DNA from: Rhodoplanes tepidamans
Lineage (GTDB): Bacteria; Pseudomonadota; Alphaproteobacteria; Rhizobiales; Xanthobacteraceae
DNA: 64,000 nucleotides
Direction: 5' to 3'
Assembly: GCF_030813915.1 (NCBI RefSeq)
Contig: NZ_JAUSUJ010000006.1
Location: 1-64,000 of the forward strand
The stretch's first letter is position 1. The number at the start of each line of letters is the position of its first letter. Both the position numbers and the translations under genes were made by a program. Below the pieces are notes generated by a model. The model saw only the letters and a program-made list of their open reading frames with translations, did not search any database and was not told where the DNA came from. Below are positions 17,843 through 28,165 of this stretch, one piece after another.

Positions 17843-18718
17843 ATGACCATCCGTCCGCGCCGCAGCGTGCTCTACATGCCGGGCTCGAACACCCGCGCCA
17901 TGGAGAAGGCAAAGACCTTGCCGATCGACGCCGTCATCCTCGACCTCGAGGACTCGGTCGCGCCGGACGCCAAGGCCGAGGCCCGCAAGCTGGTGGCCGC
18001 CACCGTGAAGGCCGGCGGCTTCGGCCGGCGCGAGGTGTTCGTGCGGGTGAACGGCGTCGACACGCCGTGGTTCGGCGAGGACTTCGAGGCCGTCGTGCCG
18101 GCCAGGCCGGACGTGATCCTGGTCCCCAAGGTGTCGAGCCCCGACACGCTGGAGATGATCAGCCAGCGGCTCCTCGACATGCATGCCGACGCCCGCACCC
18201 GCATCTGGATCATGGTGGAGACGCCGCTGGCGATCTTCGGCATCCGCGAGCTCGCCGCCTGCGCCACCGACAGCGAGACGCGGCTCGGCGGCTTCGTGAT
18301 GGGCACCAACGACCTCGCCAAGGAGACGCGGGTGCGCCTCGTGCCGGGCCGGGCGCCGATGACCGGCTGGCTCGCCGACTGCGTGCTCGCCGCCCACGCC
18401 TACGGGCTCGACATCGTCGACGGCGTCTACAACAACCTCTCCGACCTCGAGGGCTTCAAGCGCGAGTGCCTGGAGGGCCGCGACCTCGGCTTCGACGGCA
18501 AGACGCTGATCCACCCGAACCAGGTCGAGCCGTGCAACGAGGTGTTCTCGCCGAGCCCCGAGGAGGTCGCGCTGGCCAGGAAGATCATCGCCACGTTCGA
18601 CCTGCCGGAGAACAGCGGCAAGGGCGTGGTGCAGATGGACGGCCGCATGGTCGAGCGCCTGCACGCCGAGATGGCGAAGCGCACCGTCGCCATCGCCGAG
18701 GCGATCGGCATGGCGTGA
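17843..18718 (+). CDS. CitE/HpcH-family CoA-ester lyase, likely malyl-CoA thioesterase
   Basis: 291 residues. TIM-barrel CitE family with RRSVLYMPGSNTRAMEKA, the VILDLEDSVAPDAK metal motif, WIMVETPLAIF with the Glu ligand, MGTNDLAKE, and GFDGKTLIHPNQVE. Length and motifs are closer to (3S)-malyl-CoA thioesterase (Mcl2) than to the longer malyl-CoA/beta-methylmalyl-CoA lyase (Mcl1, about 320 residues). Mcl2 releases malate plus CoA in the ethylmalonyl-CoA pathway, which fits mch at 6.2 kb. Citramalyl-CoA lyase is an alternative. Family certain, exact substrate inferred. Confidence 0.8.
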   Translation: MTIRPRRSVLYMPGSNTRAMEKAKTLPIDAVILDLEDSVAPDAKAEARKLVAATVKAGGFGRREVFVRVNGVDTPWFGEDFEAVVPARPDVILVPKVSSPDTLEMISQRLLDMHADARTRIWIMVETPLAIFGIRELAACATDSETRLGGFVMGTNDLAKETRVRLVPGRAPMTGWLADCVLAAHAYGLDIVDGVYNNLSDLEGFKRECLEGRDLGFDGKTLIHPNQVEPCNEVFSPSPEEVALARKIIATFDLPENSGKGVVQMDGRMVERLHAEMAKRTVAIAEAIGMA

Positions 18719-18739
18719 CGCTCTGCGGCGCCGCGGCCG

Positions 18740-20518
<1,779 letters not shown>

Positions 20519-20522
20519 GGGG

Positions 20523-21353
20523 CTATTCGGCCGGGACCGCCCCCATCGTTCCGACGAGCCGGAGGCCGGTCTCGGAGCGCAGATGCGCGAGCAGGGCGGC
20601 GACCGGGTGGGGCGGCGACTCGCCCTTTACCACGGTGCAGACCGAGACCCACAGCGGATAGGTGTCGGCGACGGCGCCCGGCTCCGGCTGAATGCCGTCG
20701 AGGGCCACCACCCGGAGATCCAGCTTCTCGGCACGGAGCTGCAGCAGGGTGATCACCGCGAACGAGCCGTCGGTGCGCTGGGCCAGCTCGGCATTGTCCT
20801 GGTCGGTGGTGGCGACCGGAACGCCGGGACGGCCGTAGGCCTTCTCCAGCGCCACGCCCATGGCGGGCATGAAGGCGAGCAGATAGCCGTTCTCCGAGCC
20901 GGCCCGCGAGCGCATCAGGATCTTCAGCGGGCGCCCGTCCGGCCACACCGGGCCCGGGTCGGAATAGAGCCGCGGCAGGTCGACGGCGCGGATGCCGCCC
21001 GGAGCCGGATGCGACGAGGCGAACAGCAGCGGCGTCCGGAGGCACAGCGTCTCGACGAAGCCCTTGGCCCGCTCCTCGGCCTTCAGGCGCCGACCGGTGA
21101 CGGCGACGTCGATGGCGCCCTCCTGGAGGGCCCGCAGCGCGCCGGACGTGCCCAGGCTGGGCAGCACCTCGACCACGATGTCGGGCCGAACCGCGCGCAG
21201 GCTGTCGCCGAGGTGCCGCATCGCCGCGAGAGCCATGCCGGTGCCGCCGACCCGCACCGGCTCGGCCGCCGCCGCGAGGGGCGTGACGAGCGAAGGCGAG
21301 AGCAGCAGCCCGGCAGCTACGAGCGTACCGCGGACCACTCCGGTGACAGACAA
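20523..21353 (-). CDS. Periplasmic PBP-like binding protein paired with the hybrid kinase
   Basis: 276 residues with a signal peptide ending near AAAAEP (about 31). The mature part has the PstS/PBP2 layout: [41 protein letters not shown], and a hinge with [15 protein letters not shown]. This resembles phosphate-type or oxyanion-binding proteins rather than sugar binders. There is no transporter beside it; instead a hybrid kinase gene follows after four bases. That pairing points to a sensing rather than an uptake role. Ligand unknown. Confidence 0.8.
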   Translation of the reverse strand: MSVTGVVRGTLVAAGLLLSPSLVTPLAAAAEPVRVGGTGMALAAMRHLGDSLRAVRPDIVVEVLPSLGTSGALRALQEGAIDVAVTGRRLKAEERAKGFVETLCLRTPLLFASSHPAPGGIRAVDLPRLYSDPGPVWPDGRPLKILMRSRAGSENGYLLAFMPAMGVALEKAYGRPGVPVATTDQDNAELAQRTDGSFAVITLLQLRAEKLDLRVVALDGIQPEPGAVADTYPLWVSVCTVVKGESPPHPVAALLAHLRSETGLRLVGTMGAVPAE

Positions 21354-21482
21354 TGCCTCCTCCTGGAACGGCGGCTGGCGAGCCTCGCGTTCCAGTTGAG
21401 CACGGGAGAGTAAAGTCTTGCTTAGGGCGATCCACCACGCCCGCGTCGGACGTGAAGCGTTCTCCCCGAGCCCGCCCCCGGC

Positions 21483-23543
21483 TCAGGCGCCCGGCCGGGC
21501 CTGCTCCAGCGCCGCGCTGACGAAGGTCACGGCCTGCGGCGCCGTCACGGCGGCGAGGAGCTTCTCCATGATGCGGAGATAGCCGAGATCGACGGTGCCC
21601 TCCGCCGTCCCCTCGACGGTGCCGGCCGGATCGGCGGGATCGAGGGTAAGGTCGAAGCCGTCTCCGGCGTAGCGGACCCGCACGCCGTCACGCGCGACCT
21701 CCAGCCGGACCACCCGCCCGGCGAAACGGCCGTGCATCCGCACACCCGCCGCGGTTCGCTCCAGCACGAAGCCGTCGCGCTGCGGGGCCTCCGCGAAGGC
21801 GGAGAGGCTGCCGAAGAACATCGGCTTGACGAGATACGGCCCGCCGTCCTCCGGGCACAGCACGTCGCAGGTGCCGCACTCGTTGCAGGCGTCCGCGAAG
21901 GTGCCGATCTGGTGCGGCTTCTTCAGCACCAGCGTGCCGATCGGCGCGGCCGTCCAACCGTCGCCATTGCGTTCGAGCCGCTCGATCGCCGTCTCGCCCG
22001 GCGGGATCGCGAACGAGAAGTTCGCGTCGTTGGGGCAGACCGGGATGCACTTGTCGCACGTGAGGCAGTCGAACAGCACGAGGTTCGAGTTGATCTTCTT
22101 GGGCGGCGTCGAATGCTCGGCGGCGTCGTAGCGCCGGCTCGCCGCCACCTGGGCCGCATAGGCCACGGTGTTCTCCAGCCGCGCCGCCGAGACCCAGGCG
22201 TCGAACGCGTCGCCCGCCGCGGCGCGCAGGTCCGAGCCGCCGGCCAGCGCCGCCCGGCAGGCGGCCGCCCGTTCGGCCGGCAGACCGAGCCGGTCCAGCG
22301 CCGCCTCGGCCCGGCCGAACGCCTTGACCACGTAGGTGTCGATGTCGGCGGCGCCGAGCTCGGCCATCTTCGCTGTCAGCGTCTGGAAGAACCGGAAGCC
22401 GCGGCGATAGCCGCCGGGCTTGAGGAAATTGGTGCACACCGTAACGGGCTTGAGCCCCAGCGCCACGGTGTCGGCGAAGTTGCCCTCGTCGATTCCGGCC
22501 GAGAACGAGATCGGGAAGCGGTCGCCGAACTCCTCGCGGAAGCGGTCGACCAGCGCGATCGCGATCGGATGGAGAGGCGGGCCGGACAGGTACATCTCCT
22601 TCTCGGCGGCCGAGAAGAAGCTCTTGTGGTTCTTCACCACCAGCGTGTTGGAGAACTTGACGCCGAAGCGTCGCCCGCGCTGTTCGGCGAGCCGCCCGAG
22701 CCGGTCGACGAAGCCGGTCACCTGGGTCCAGGTCGCATCCTTGTCGAAGGCGGCGTCCGGCACGCTCAGCTCGGTGTAGCCGAGCCGGTCGCGCAGGAGG
22801 CTGGTGAGCTGATCACGTCCGAGCAGGGTCGGGTTGAGCTTGACGACGACGTCGAGCCCGATCTCCTCCAGCAGGAACGCCGCGATCTTCTCGATCTCCT
22901 CCGGCGGGCAGCCGTGGAAGGTCGACAGCGTCAGCGTGTCGGACAGACGCGTCGGGAAGTCGAGCCCGCGGTACTGCGCCCACTCGTCCGGGATGTCGGC
23001 CCGCAGCCTCTCGACGATGGCGCTGGCGTCCATCATGCCGGCCATGAAGGCGCGGACCCGCTCGGACCGGATGCCGGCGAGATCGTAGCCGACGCTCATG
23101 TCGAACACGGTCTCGTCGAGCCCGGTGACGACGCCGGCCGCCTTCAGCATCTCGATCAGCATCGACGCCTTGACGTACTCCTCGAGCGACTGCTCGAGGG
23201 TGAGCTCCTGCGACCACTCGACGTTGAAGCCGACCGTCGCGACGTCGATGCAGGGCCGCGACAGCTCCAGCCGGTCCTTGATCTGGACGGTCTTCAGCTC
23301 GATCACGCGCCCGCCGGCGAGCCAGGACGAGACGATGTTCTGGGCCATCTGGGTGTGCGGACCGGCGGCCGGCCCGAACGGCGTCGCGACGCGGCGGCCG
23401 TGGAAGCTCGTCGACACGTCGCGTCCGGGCGTCGCCTGCACGAAGAACTTCTGGGGCAGATCGAACGCGGAGCGCTTGTGGGCGAGTTCGCGGAAGAGAC
23501 GCGTGACGAGCACGCCGAGCGGAATGGGGACCAGATCGACCAT
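21483..23543 (-). CDS. YgfK-like Fe-S protein lacking the GltD module
   Basis: 686 residues from the ATG at 23543 (a TTG 36 bases upstream is possible). The N-terminal half matches E. coli YgfK: TPFGPAAGPHTQMAQNIVSSWLAGGR, ELKTVQIKDRLEL, LSTFHGCPPEEIE, VKLNPTLLG, and LKPGGYRRG. The C-terminal half has two ferredoxin-like clusters, CLTCDKCIPVC (about 491-501) and CNECGTCDVLC (about 552-562). The GltD-like FAD/NAD(P)H module that YgfK (about 1030 residues) carries between these parts is absent, so electrons must come from another partner. YgfK is tentatively linked to selenium-dependent purine metabolism; here no such genes are adjacent. Confidence 0.82.
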   Translation of the reverse strand: MVDLVPIPLGVLVTRLFRELAHKRSAFDLPQKFFVQATPGRDVSTSFHGRRVATPFGPAAGPHTQMAQNIVSSWLAGGRVIELKTVQIKDRLELSRPCIDVATVGFNVEWSQELTLEQSLEEYVKASMLIEMLKAAGVVTGLDETVFDMSVGYDLAGIRSERVRAFMAGMMDASAIVERLRADIPDEWAQYRGLDFPTRLSDTLTLSTFHGCPPEEIEKIAAFLLEEIGLDVVVKLNPTLLGRDQLTSLLRDRLGYTELSVPDAAFDKDATWTQVTGFVDRLGRLAEQRGRRFGVKFSNTLVVKNHKSFFSAAEKEMYLSGPPLHPIAIALVDRFREEFGDRFPISFSAGIDEGNFADTVALGLKPVTVCTNFLKPGGYRRGFRFFQTLTAKMAELGAADIDTYVVKAFGRAEAALDRLGLPAERAAACRAALAGGSDLRAAAGDAFDAWVSAARLENTVAYAAQVAASRRYDAAEHSTPPKKINSNLVLFDCLTCDKCIPVCPNDANFSFAIPPGETAIERLERNGDGWTAAPIGTLVLKKPHQIGTFADACNECGTCDVLCPEDGGPYLVKPMFFGSLSAFAEAPQRDGFVLERTAAGVRMHGRFAGRVVRLEVARDGVRVRYAGDGFDLTLDPADPAGTVEGTAEGTVDLGYLRIMEKLLAAVTAPQAVTFVSAALEQARPGA

Positions 23544-23745
23544 GGCCGTGAAGCTCGCCGCGGCGCGGCCGGATCGCAAGTCAGGCGGACTACGGACCGG
23601 GAAAATCTCGTAGCCTGAAGGAGTTCGCGGCAGGCGCGAGGGACGCGGTCCGGTATCGGAGGGTGGCGCATGACGGCCGTCGGAGCATGCCGGCCGGGCG
23701 CGGCGCCGTGTTGATGGCGTGCCGGTGCACCGCTAGCGTGCCCGG

Positions 23746-25398
23746 ATGACCGCGCCCGCCCCCGTCCCGCCGCCGGCCGCAGCTCCGCACGGCGCCTTCG
23801 CTCCGTTCCGCCACCGCGACTTCACGGTCCTGTGGAGCGCGACCGTGATCAGCAATGTGGGCGTGTGGATGTACAACGCCGCCGCCGGCTGGCTGATCGC
23901 CGTGCTGGATCCGCGCCCTCTCACGGTGTCGCTCGTCCAGGTGGCGACCATGCTGCCGATGGCGCTGGTCGCGCTGCCGGCCGGGGCACTCGCCGACATC
24001 GTCGACCGGCGCCGGCTGCTGATCGTCGTGCAGGCGGCCACCATGGCGGCCTCGGCCCTGCTCGGCCTGATCGTGCTGGCCGGCATTGCGACGCCGACGC
24101 TGGTGCTCGCCTTCACGTTCGCGGCCGGAGTCGGCGCTGCCATGGTGGCGCCGGCCTGGCAGGCCGTGGTGCCGCAACTCGTCCCGAAAGCCGACCTGCC
24201 CGGCGCCGTCGCGCTCAACAGCGTCGGCATCAACATCAGCCGGGCGCTCGGGCCGGCGCTGGCCGGCCTCGCCATCGCGGCCCTCGGCCTCGCCTCGCCG
24301 TTCCTGATCAATGCGGCGGGCTTCGTGCTGGTGATCGGTGCGCTCGTCTGGTGGCGCCGAAAGCCGGCCCGCACCAGCCAGCTCCCGGCCGAGCGCTTCG
24401 GCAACGCGGTGCGGATCGGTCTCCGCCATGCGCGGCGCAACCCGCACCTGCGCGCGACGCTCGCTCGCAGCCTCGGCTTCTTCGTCTTCGCCAGCGCCTA
24501 CTGGGCGCTGCTGCCGCTGATCGCCCGCGACCTGGTCGAAGGCGGCCCACAGCTCTATGGCCTGATGCTGGGCGCGATCGGCGCCGGCGCGGTGCTCGGC
24601 GCCCTCGCGCTGCCGCGCCTGAAGGCGCGGCTCGGGGCCGACCGGCTGGTCGCGGCCGCGACCGGGACGACGGCGGCGGCGCTGCTGCTGTTCGCGGCGG
24701 CCCGCCACCCCGCCGTGGCGCTCGCCGCCAGCGTGCTGGCCGGCGCCGCCTGGATCCAGGTGCTGTCGAGCCTCAACGTCTCGGCCCAGGTGGCGCTGCC
24801 CGACTGGGTGCGGGGCCGCGGGCTCGCCGTGTTCGTCACCGTGATGTCGGCCGCCATGACGCTCGGCAGCCTGCTGTGGGGCAAGCTCGCCGGCCTGATC
24901 GGGCTGCCCCTCGCCCTGGTCGTCGCGGCGGCGGGGCTGCTCGCGGCCGTTCCGCTCACGCGGCGCGCGAAGCTGCAGACCGGGCTCGGCGTGGACCTCT
25001 CGCCCTCGATGCACTGGCCGCAGCCGGTGCTGTCGGGCGAGGTGGCACCCGACCGCGGCCCCGTGATGGTGAGCATCGAGTATCGCATCGACCCGACGGA
25101 CCGCGACGCGTTCCTCGAGAAGCTCGCCGTGATGGAGCACGAGCGCCGCCGCGACGGCGCCTATGCGTGGGCCGTGTTCGACGACGCCGCGACCGAGGGA
25201 CGCTACGTCGAGACGTTCATGGTCGAGTCCTGGCTGGAGCATCTGCGCCAGCACGAGCGCATCACCCGGGCCGCTCGCGTGCTCCAGGACGAGATCCGCA
25301 CGCTGAACCAGCCCGGCTTCCCGAAGGTCACGCATCTGATCGCGACCGATCTTCCGCGCGGCCGGGCGCAGCCGGAGGAAGACGAGGCGGCGGCCTAA
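23746..25398 (+). CDS. MFS exporter (EntS/MFS_3 type) with C-terminal soluble domain
   Basis: 550 residues. After APFRHRDFTVLWSATVISNVGVWM, typical of this subgroup, there are about twelve membrane helices to residue 405. A cytoplasmic domain of about 110 residues follows (VMVSIEYRIDPTDRDAFLEKLAVMEHERRRDGAYAW...), resembling a dimeric alpha/beta-barrel of the monooxygenase type. Members of PF05977 are called transmembrane secretion effectors and export small molecules such as siderophores. The last four bases overlap the convergent signal peptidase gene. Confidence 0.88.
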   Translation: MTAPAPVPPPAAAPHGAFAPFRHRDFTVLWSATVISNVGVWMYNAAAGWLIAVLDPRPLTVSLVQVATMLPMALVALPAGALADIVDRRRLLIVVQAATMAASALLGLIVLAGIATPTLVLAFTFAAGVGAAMVAPAWQAVVPQLVPKADLPGAVALNSVGINISRALGPALAGLAIAALGLASPFLINAAGFVLVIGALVWWRRKPARTSQLPAERFGNAVRIGLRHARRNPHLRATLARSLGFFVFASAYWALLPLIARDLVEGGPQLYGLMLGAIGAGAVLGALALPRLKARLGADRLVAAATGTTAAALLLFAAARHPAVALAASVLAGAAWIQVLSSLNVSAQVALPDWVRGRGLAVFVTVMSAAMTLGSLLWGKLAGLIGLPLALVVAAAGLLAAVPLTRRAKLQTGLGVDLSPSMHWPQPVLSGEVAPDRGPVMVSIEYRIDPTDRDAFLEKLAVMEHERRRDGAYAWAVFDDAATEGRYVETFMVESWLEHLRQHERITRAARVLQDEIRTLNQPGFPKVTHLIATDLPRGRAQPEEDEAAA

Positions 25399-26615
25399 CG
25401 GAGCACGAGGCCGAGCCGCTCCGGCCGCATCCGACCGCCGCGCGCCCCGTCGAACGACGCGTAGATGATCCACACCCGTCCGACGAGATGATCGAACGGG
25501 ACGGGACCGACCCGGCTGGACACCCGGCTGTCGGTCGCATTGTCGCGGTTGTCGCCCAACATGAAATAGTGGCCCGGCGGCACCTCGTAGACCTGGGTGT
25601 GGTCGAGAAAGCCGTTGTCCAAGAGGTCGAGCGTCTCGTAGCTGACGCCGTTCGGAAGAGTCTCGCGCCAGCGCTTAATCGTCACGATCCGTCCGCCGTC
25701 ATCGCTGACGAAGTCGTCGACACGCTCGCGTTTCACCGGCTGGCCGTCGATGTGCAACACGCCCCCGATCATCTGGATGCGATCGCCCGGAAGACCGACG
25801 AGCCGGTGGATGTAGTTGGTCGAATCGTCCTTGGGAAGCCGGTACACGACGAGGTCGCCACGCTCCGGTTCCCGGCCCATCAGCCGCCCGTGAAACGAGG
25901 TGATCCCGGCCGGAAAGGAATAACGGCCGTAGCCGTAGGTATACTTGGTCACGAACAGATGGTCGCCGATCTCCAAGGTCGGCATCATCGACCCGCCCGG
26001 GATGTTGAACGGCTGGACGACGAAGGTGCGGATCGCAAGGCCGAGCGCAAGCGATATCAGAGTGAGCACGAGCCAGAACAGCCCGATGCCGAGGAGGGTG
26101 CGCCAGACGCCGAAGCCCTGCACGCGGCCGAACATCGCGGCCAACACGACCCACGACCACAGCGTGGCGACGATCACGGCGGCCTGCAGCGCCAGCGCCA
26201 CCGACGCATCCCATGCCGCCGGCAGGCCGAGAAGTGCGGCGAGGCAGATCGACACGACGAGGATGCTCGGGACACCGCTCCAGGCCAGTACGGCCCGCAG
26301 GTCGCGCGCGCTCGCCCGGCCGCCGAGCAGCCGGCCGACGGCGCGGAAGATCACGCTGTTGAGATAGAGGGCGAGCACGCCGAGCCCGCCGCCGGCCACG
26401 GCGATGAAGGTCGCAACACGCCAGTCGAGCAGAACGTGCCAGACGTCGGCCCCGATCAGCTGCCCCGTGGCCGACGCGATGGCGCCGACCGCCGCGATCA
26501 GCAGCACGTGGCGGGTCGGACGCTGAGCGACGATCCGCTCGATGGTGTCGCGGGGCGAGAGCCAGACGGTCAGCCACGGCGAGGGCGAAGGCGGCTCAGT
26601 CGGCGCGACCGTCAT
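25395..26615 (-). CDS. Yip1-like membrane domain fused to signal peptidase I with Ser/His site
   Basis: 406 residues from the ATG at 26615, preceded by GGGGAGATTC; earlier in-frame starts (TTG 26633, ATG 26627) have weaker sites. Residues 1-165 form a multi-helix domain resembling Yip1 proteins (WLSPRDTIERIV start). Residues 175-406 are an S26 signal peptidase: membrane helix 176-196, Ser209 in FNIPGGSMMPTL, GDLVVYRLPKD, YIHRLVGLPGDRIQM, and GDNRDNATDSR. The general base in bacterial type I enzymes is Lys in YIKR; here the codon is CAC, giving His270, as in ER and archaeal enzymes. Probably a paralogue of housekeeping LepB with special substrates. Confidence 0.85.
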   Translation of the reverse strand: MTVAPTEPPSPSPWLTVWLSPRDTIERIVAQRPTRHVLLIAAVGAIASATGQLIGADVWHVLLDWRVATFIAVAGGGLGVLALYLNSVIFRAVGRLLGGRASARDLRAVLAWSGVPSILVVSICLAALLGLPAAWDASVALALQAAVIVATLWSWVVLAAMFGRVQGFGVWRTLLGIGLFWLVLTLISLALGLAIRTFVVQPFNIPGGSMMPTLEIGDHLFVTKYTYGYGRYSFPAGITSFHGRLMGREPERGDLVVYRLPKDDSTNYIHRLVGLPGDRIQMIGGVLHIDGQPVKRERVDDFVSDDGGRIVTIKRWRETLPNGVSYETLDLLDNGFLDHTQVYEVPPGHYFMLGDNRDNATDSRVSSRVGPVPFDHLVGRVWIIYASFDGARGGRMRPERLGLVLR

Positions 26616-26675
26616 GAATCTCCCCATCGGCAAGGAAACTAGCCCATACCTACCATCCGGAGTATTATGACACCA

Positions 26676-27692
26676 TCATGACTGTTGAAGCACCTCGTTC
26701 GGCGGCCGGGCGACCTCCGCTACCACCCGCAAGATCACCTTGCCGGTGGTGGCGCGGTCGCGGAGCGCCGCGAGCGCCGCCGGCAGGCCGTCGAAGCCGA
26801 ACACGGCGCCGACATGCGGCCGCACGGCACCGCGCGCCGCGAGATCGGAGAGGCGCGCGAAGACCCGCGCCAGCATGGCGGCGTCGTGGTCGGGATGAAA
26901 ATAGACGCCGATCGCCGACAGCCTCCGCAGCAGCAGCCGGTTGGCCGGAATCTGCGGAATCGTGCCGCCCGAGAAGCCGGTCACCAGCAGCCGCCCGCCC
27001 CAGGCGAGCAGGCGAAGGAGACCTTTGCCGTCGCCGCCGACCGAATCGAGCAGCACGTCGACGCCCCGCCCGTCGGTCGCCGCCGTCACGGCGCCGGCGA
27101 GAGGCGTCTCGCGGTAGTCGATCGCGACGTCGGCGCCGTGTTCCCTGACGAGCGCACATTTGTCGGCGCCGCCCGCCGCCGCGATCACCCGGGCGCCGAG
27201 ATCCTTCGCGACCTCGATCGCCGCGAGGCCGACGCCCCCCGCCGCGGCCGTGATCAGCACCGTCTCGCCGGGCCGGACGAGCGTGCTCTCGGTGAGCGCG
27301 ACGAGCGCCGTGGTGGTGACGATGGGCAGCGCCGCCGCGGCCTCTGGTGCAAGGTCGTCCGGTACCCGCATCGCGAGGTCTTCGCGCAGCACCGCGTAGT
27401 CGGCGAAGGCGCCGGTCTCGACCTTGCCGGCGACGCGCGCGCCGGGCGGGATCGTCACGCCCTCCCCGACCGCCACCACGGTGCCGGCGAGCTCCTGACC
27501 CATGGTGAAGGGCCGCTCGGGCCGCACCTGATAGCGGTCGTCCGCCATCAGGAGGTCGGCGAAGTTGAGCGCCGCCGCCGCGACGCGCACCAGCATCTCG
27601 CGCGGTCCCGGCTCGGGCCGCGGCACCTCGGCCATCGCCAGCCCGTCGAGCCCCGGCGCGAGCGAGCGCCAAGCCCGCATGGTCGATGTCAT
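26676..27692 (-). CDS. Zinc-independent NADPH:quinone oxidoreductase (QOR-like MDR)
   Basis: 338 residues from MTSTMRAW, with GAGGGA upstream; ATG 27680 is an alternative. MDR-family layout: N-terminal GroES-like domain with PGPREMLVRVAAAALNFADLLM, then the Rossmann domain with LITAAAGGVGLAAIEVAKDLGARV and DVLLDSVGG. The catalytic zinc ligands of alcohol dehydrogenases are absent, which indicates NADPH:quinone or enone reductase activity. Located between the signal peptidase and a decayed toxin-antitoxin locus; no operon partner. Confidence 0.88.
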   Translation of the reverse strand: MTSTMRAWRSLAPGLDGLAMAEVPRPEPGPREMLVRVAAAALNFADLLMADDRYQVRPERPFTMGQELAGTVVAVGEGVTIPPGARVAGKVETGAFADYAVLREDLAMRVPDDLAPEAAAALPIVTTTALVALTESTLVRPGETVLITAAAGGVGLAAIEVAKDLGARVIAAAGGADKCALVREHGADVAIDYRETPLAGAVTAATDGRGVDVLLDSVGGDGKGLLRLLAWGGRLLVTGFSGGTIPQIPANRLLLRRLSAIGVYFHPDHDAAMLARVFARLSDLAARGAVRPHVGAVFGFDGLPAALAALRDRATTGKVILRVVAEVARPPNEVLQQS

Positions 27693-27816
27693 GCGACTGT
27701 CCCTCGTCCGTCGCGTCCGCGGCGATCGCCGCCGGGTCGCGACGGCGCGATGATCGCGCGTCCCACGGGTGGCCGACAAGGGGCCGTCCGGCCCGGATCG
27801 GCGCGCGCCGCCCCGG

Positions 27817-28099
27817 TCACCCGTCGAGCGATGCCCTGATCGCCACCAGGGCCCGCTCGAGGATCGGCAGGTCGTGGGTGACGGCCTTCCAGATGATCAG
27901 GCTGTCGGCCGTCTGATACTCGTGCCCGAGGATGGTCCCGATCCCGGCGACGTCTTGCCACCACACCTCGGGGTCGTGAGCCTTGACGACCACTCCGGCA
28001 TCAGAAAACGCGGTTCGCCGTCGCCCCGACGCGGATCCCGAGCGCCTGGACGGCGCTCGCCTGGGCTCGCAGCTTCTGCAGGACCTCGTCTCTGCTCAT
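27817..28099 (-). pseudogene. Remnant of a MntA-HepT toxin-antitoxin pair
   Basis: From the ATG at 28099 a 32-residue peptide begins MSRDEVLQKLRAQASAVQAL, like the start of MntA-type minimal nucleotidyltransferase antitoxins, but stops at 28001 before any GSxxRG catalytic motif. In another frame, ending at 27817, about 60 residues match a HepT C-terminus: HDPEVWWQDVAGIGTILGHEYQTAD, then WKAVTHDLPILERAL. The HepT RX4-6H catalytic start is missing. A deletion from the antitoxin N-terminus into the toxin explains both parts. Family match is by motif memory, so moderate certainty. Confidence 0.6.
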
Positions 28100-28165
28100 G
28101 CAGCAGCTTCGCATGGCGGCCCGGGTCGGGCCAAACCGCCGGACGCGAGATCGCCTCCGCCCCGC

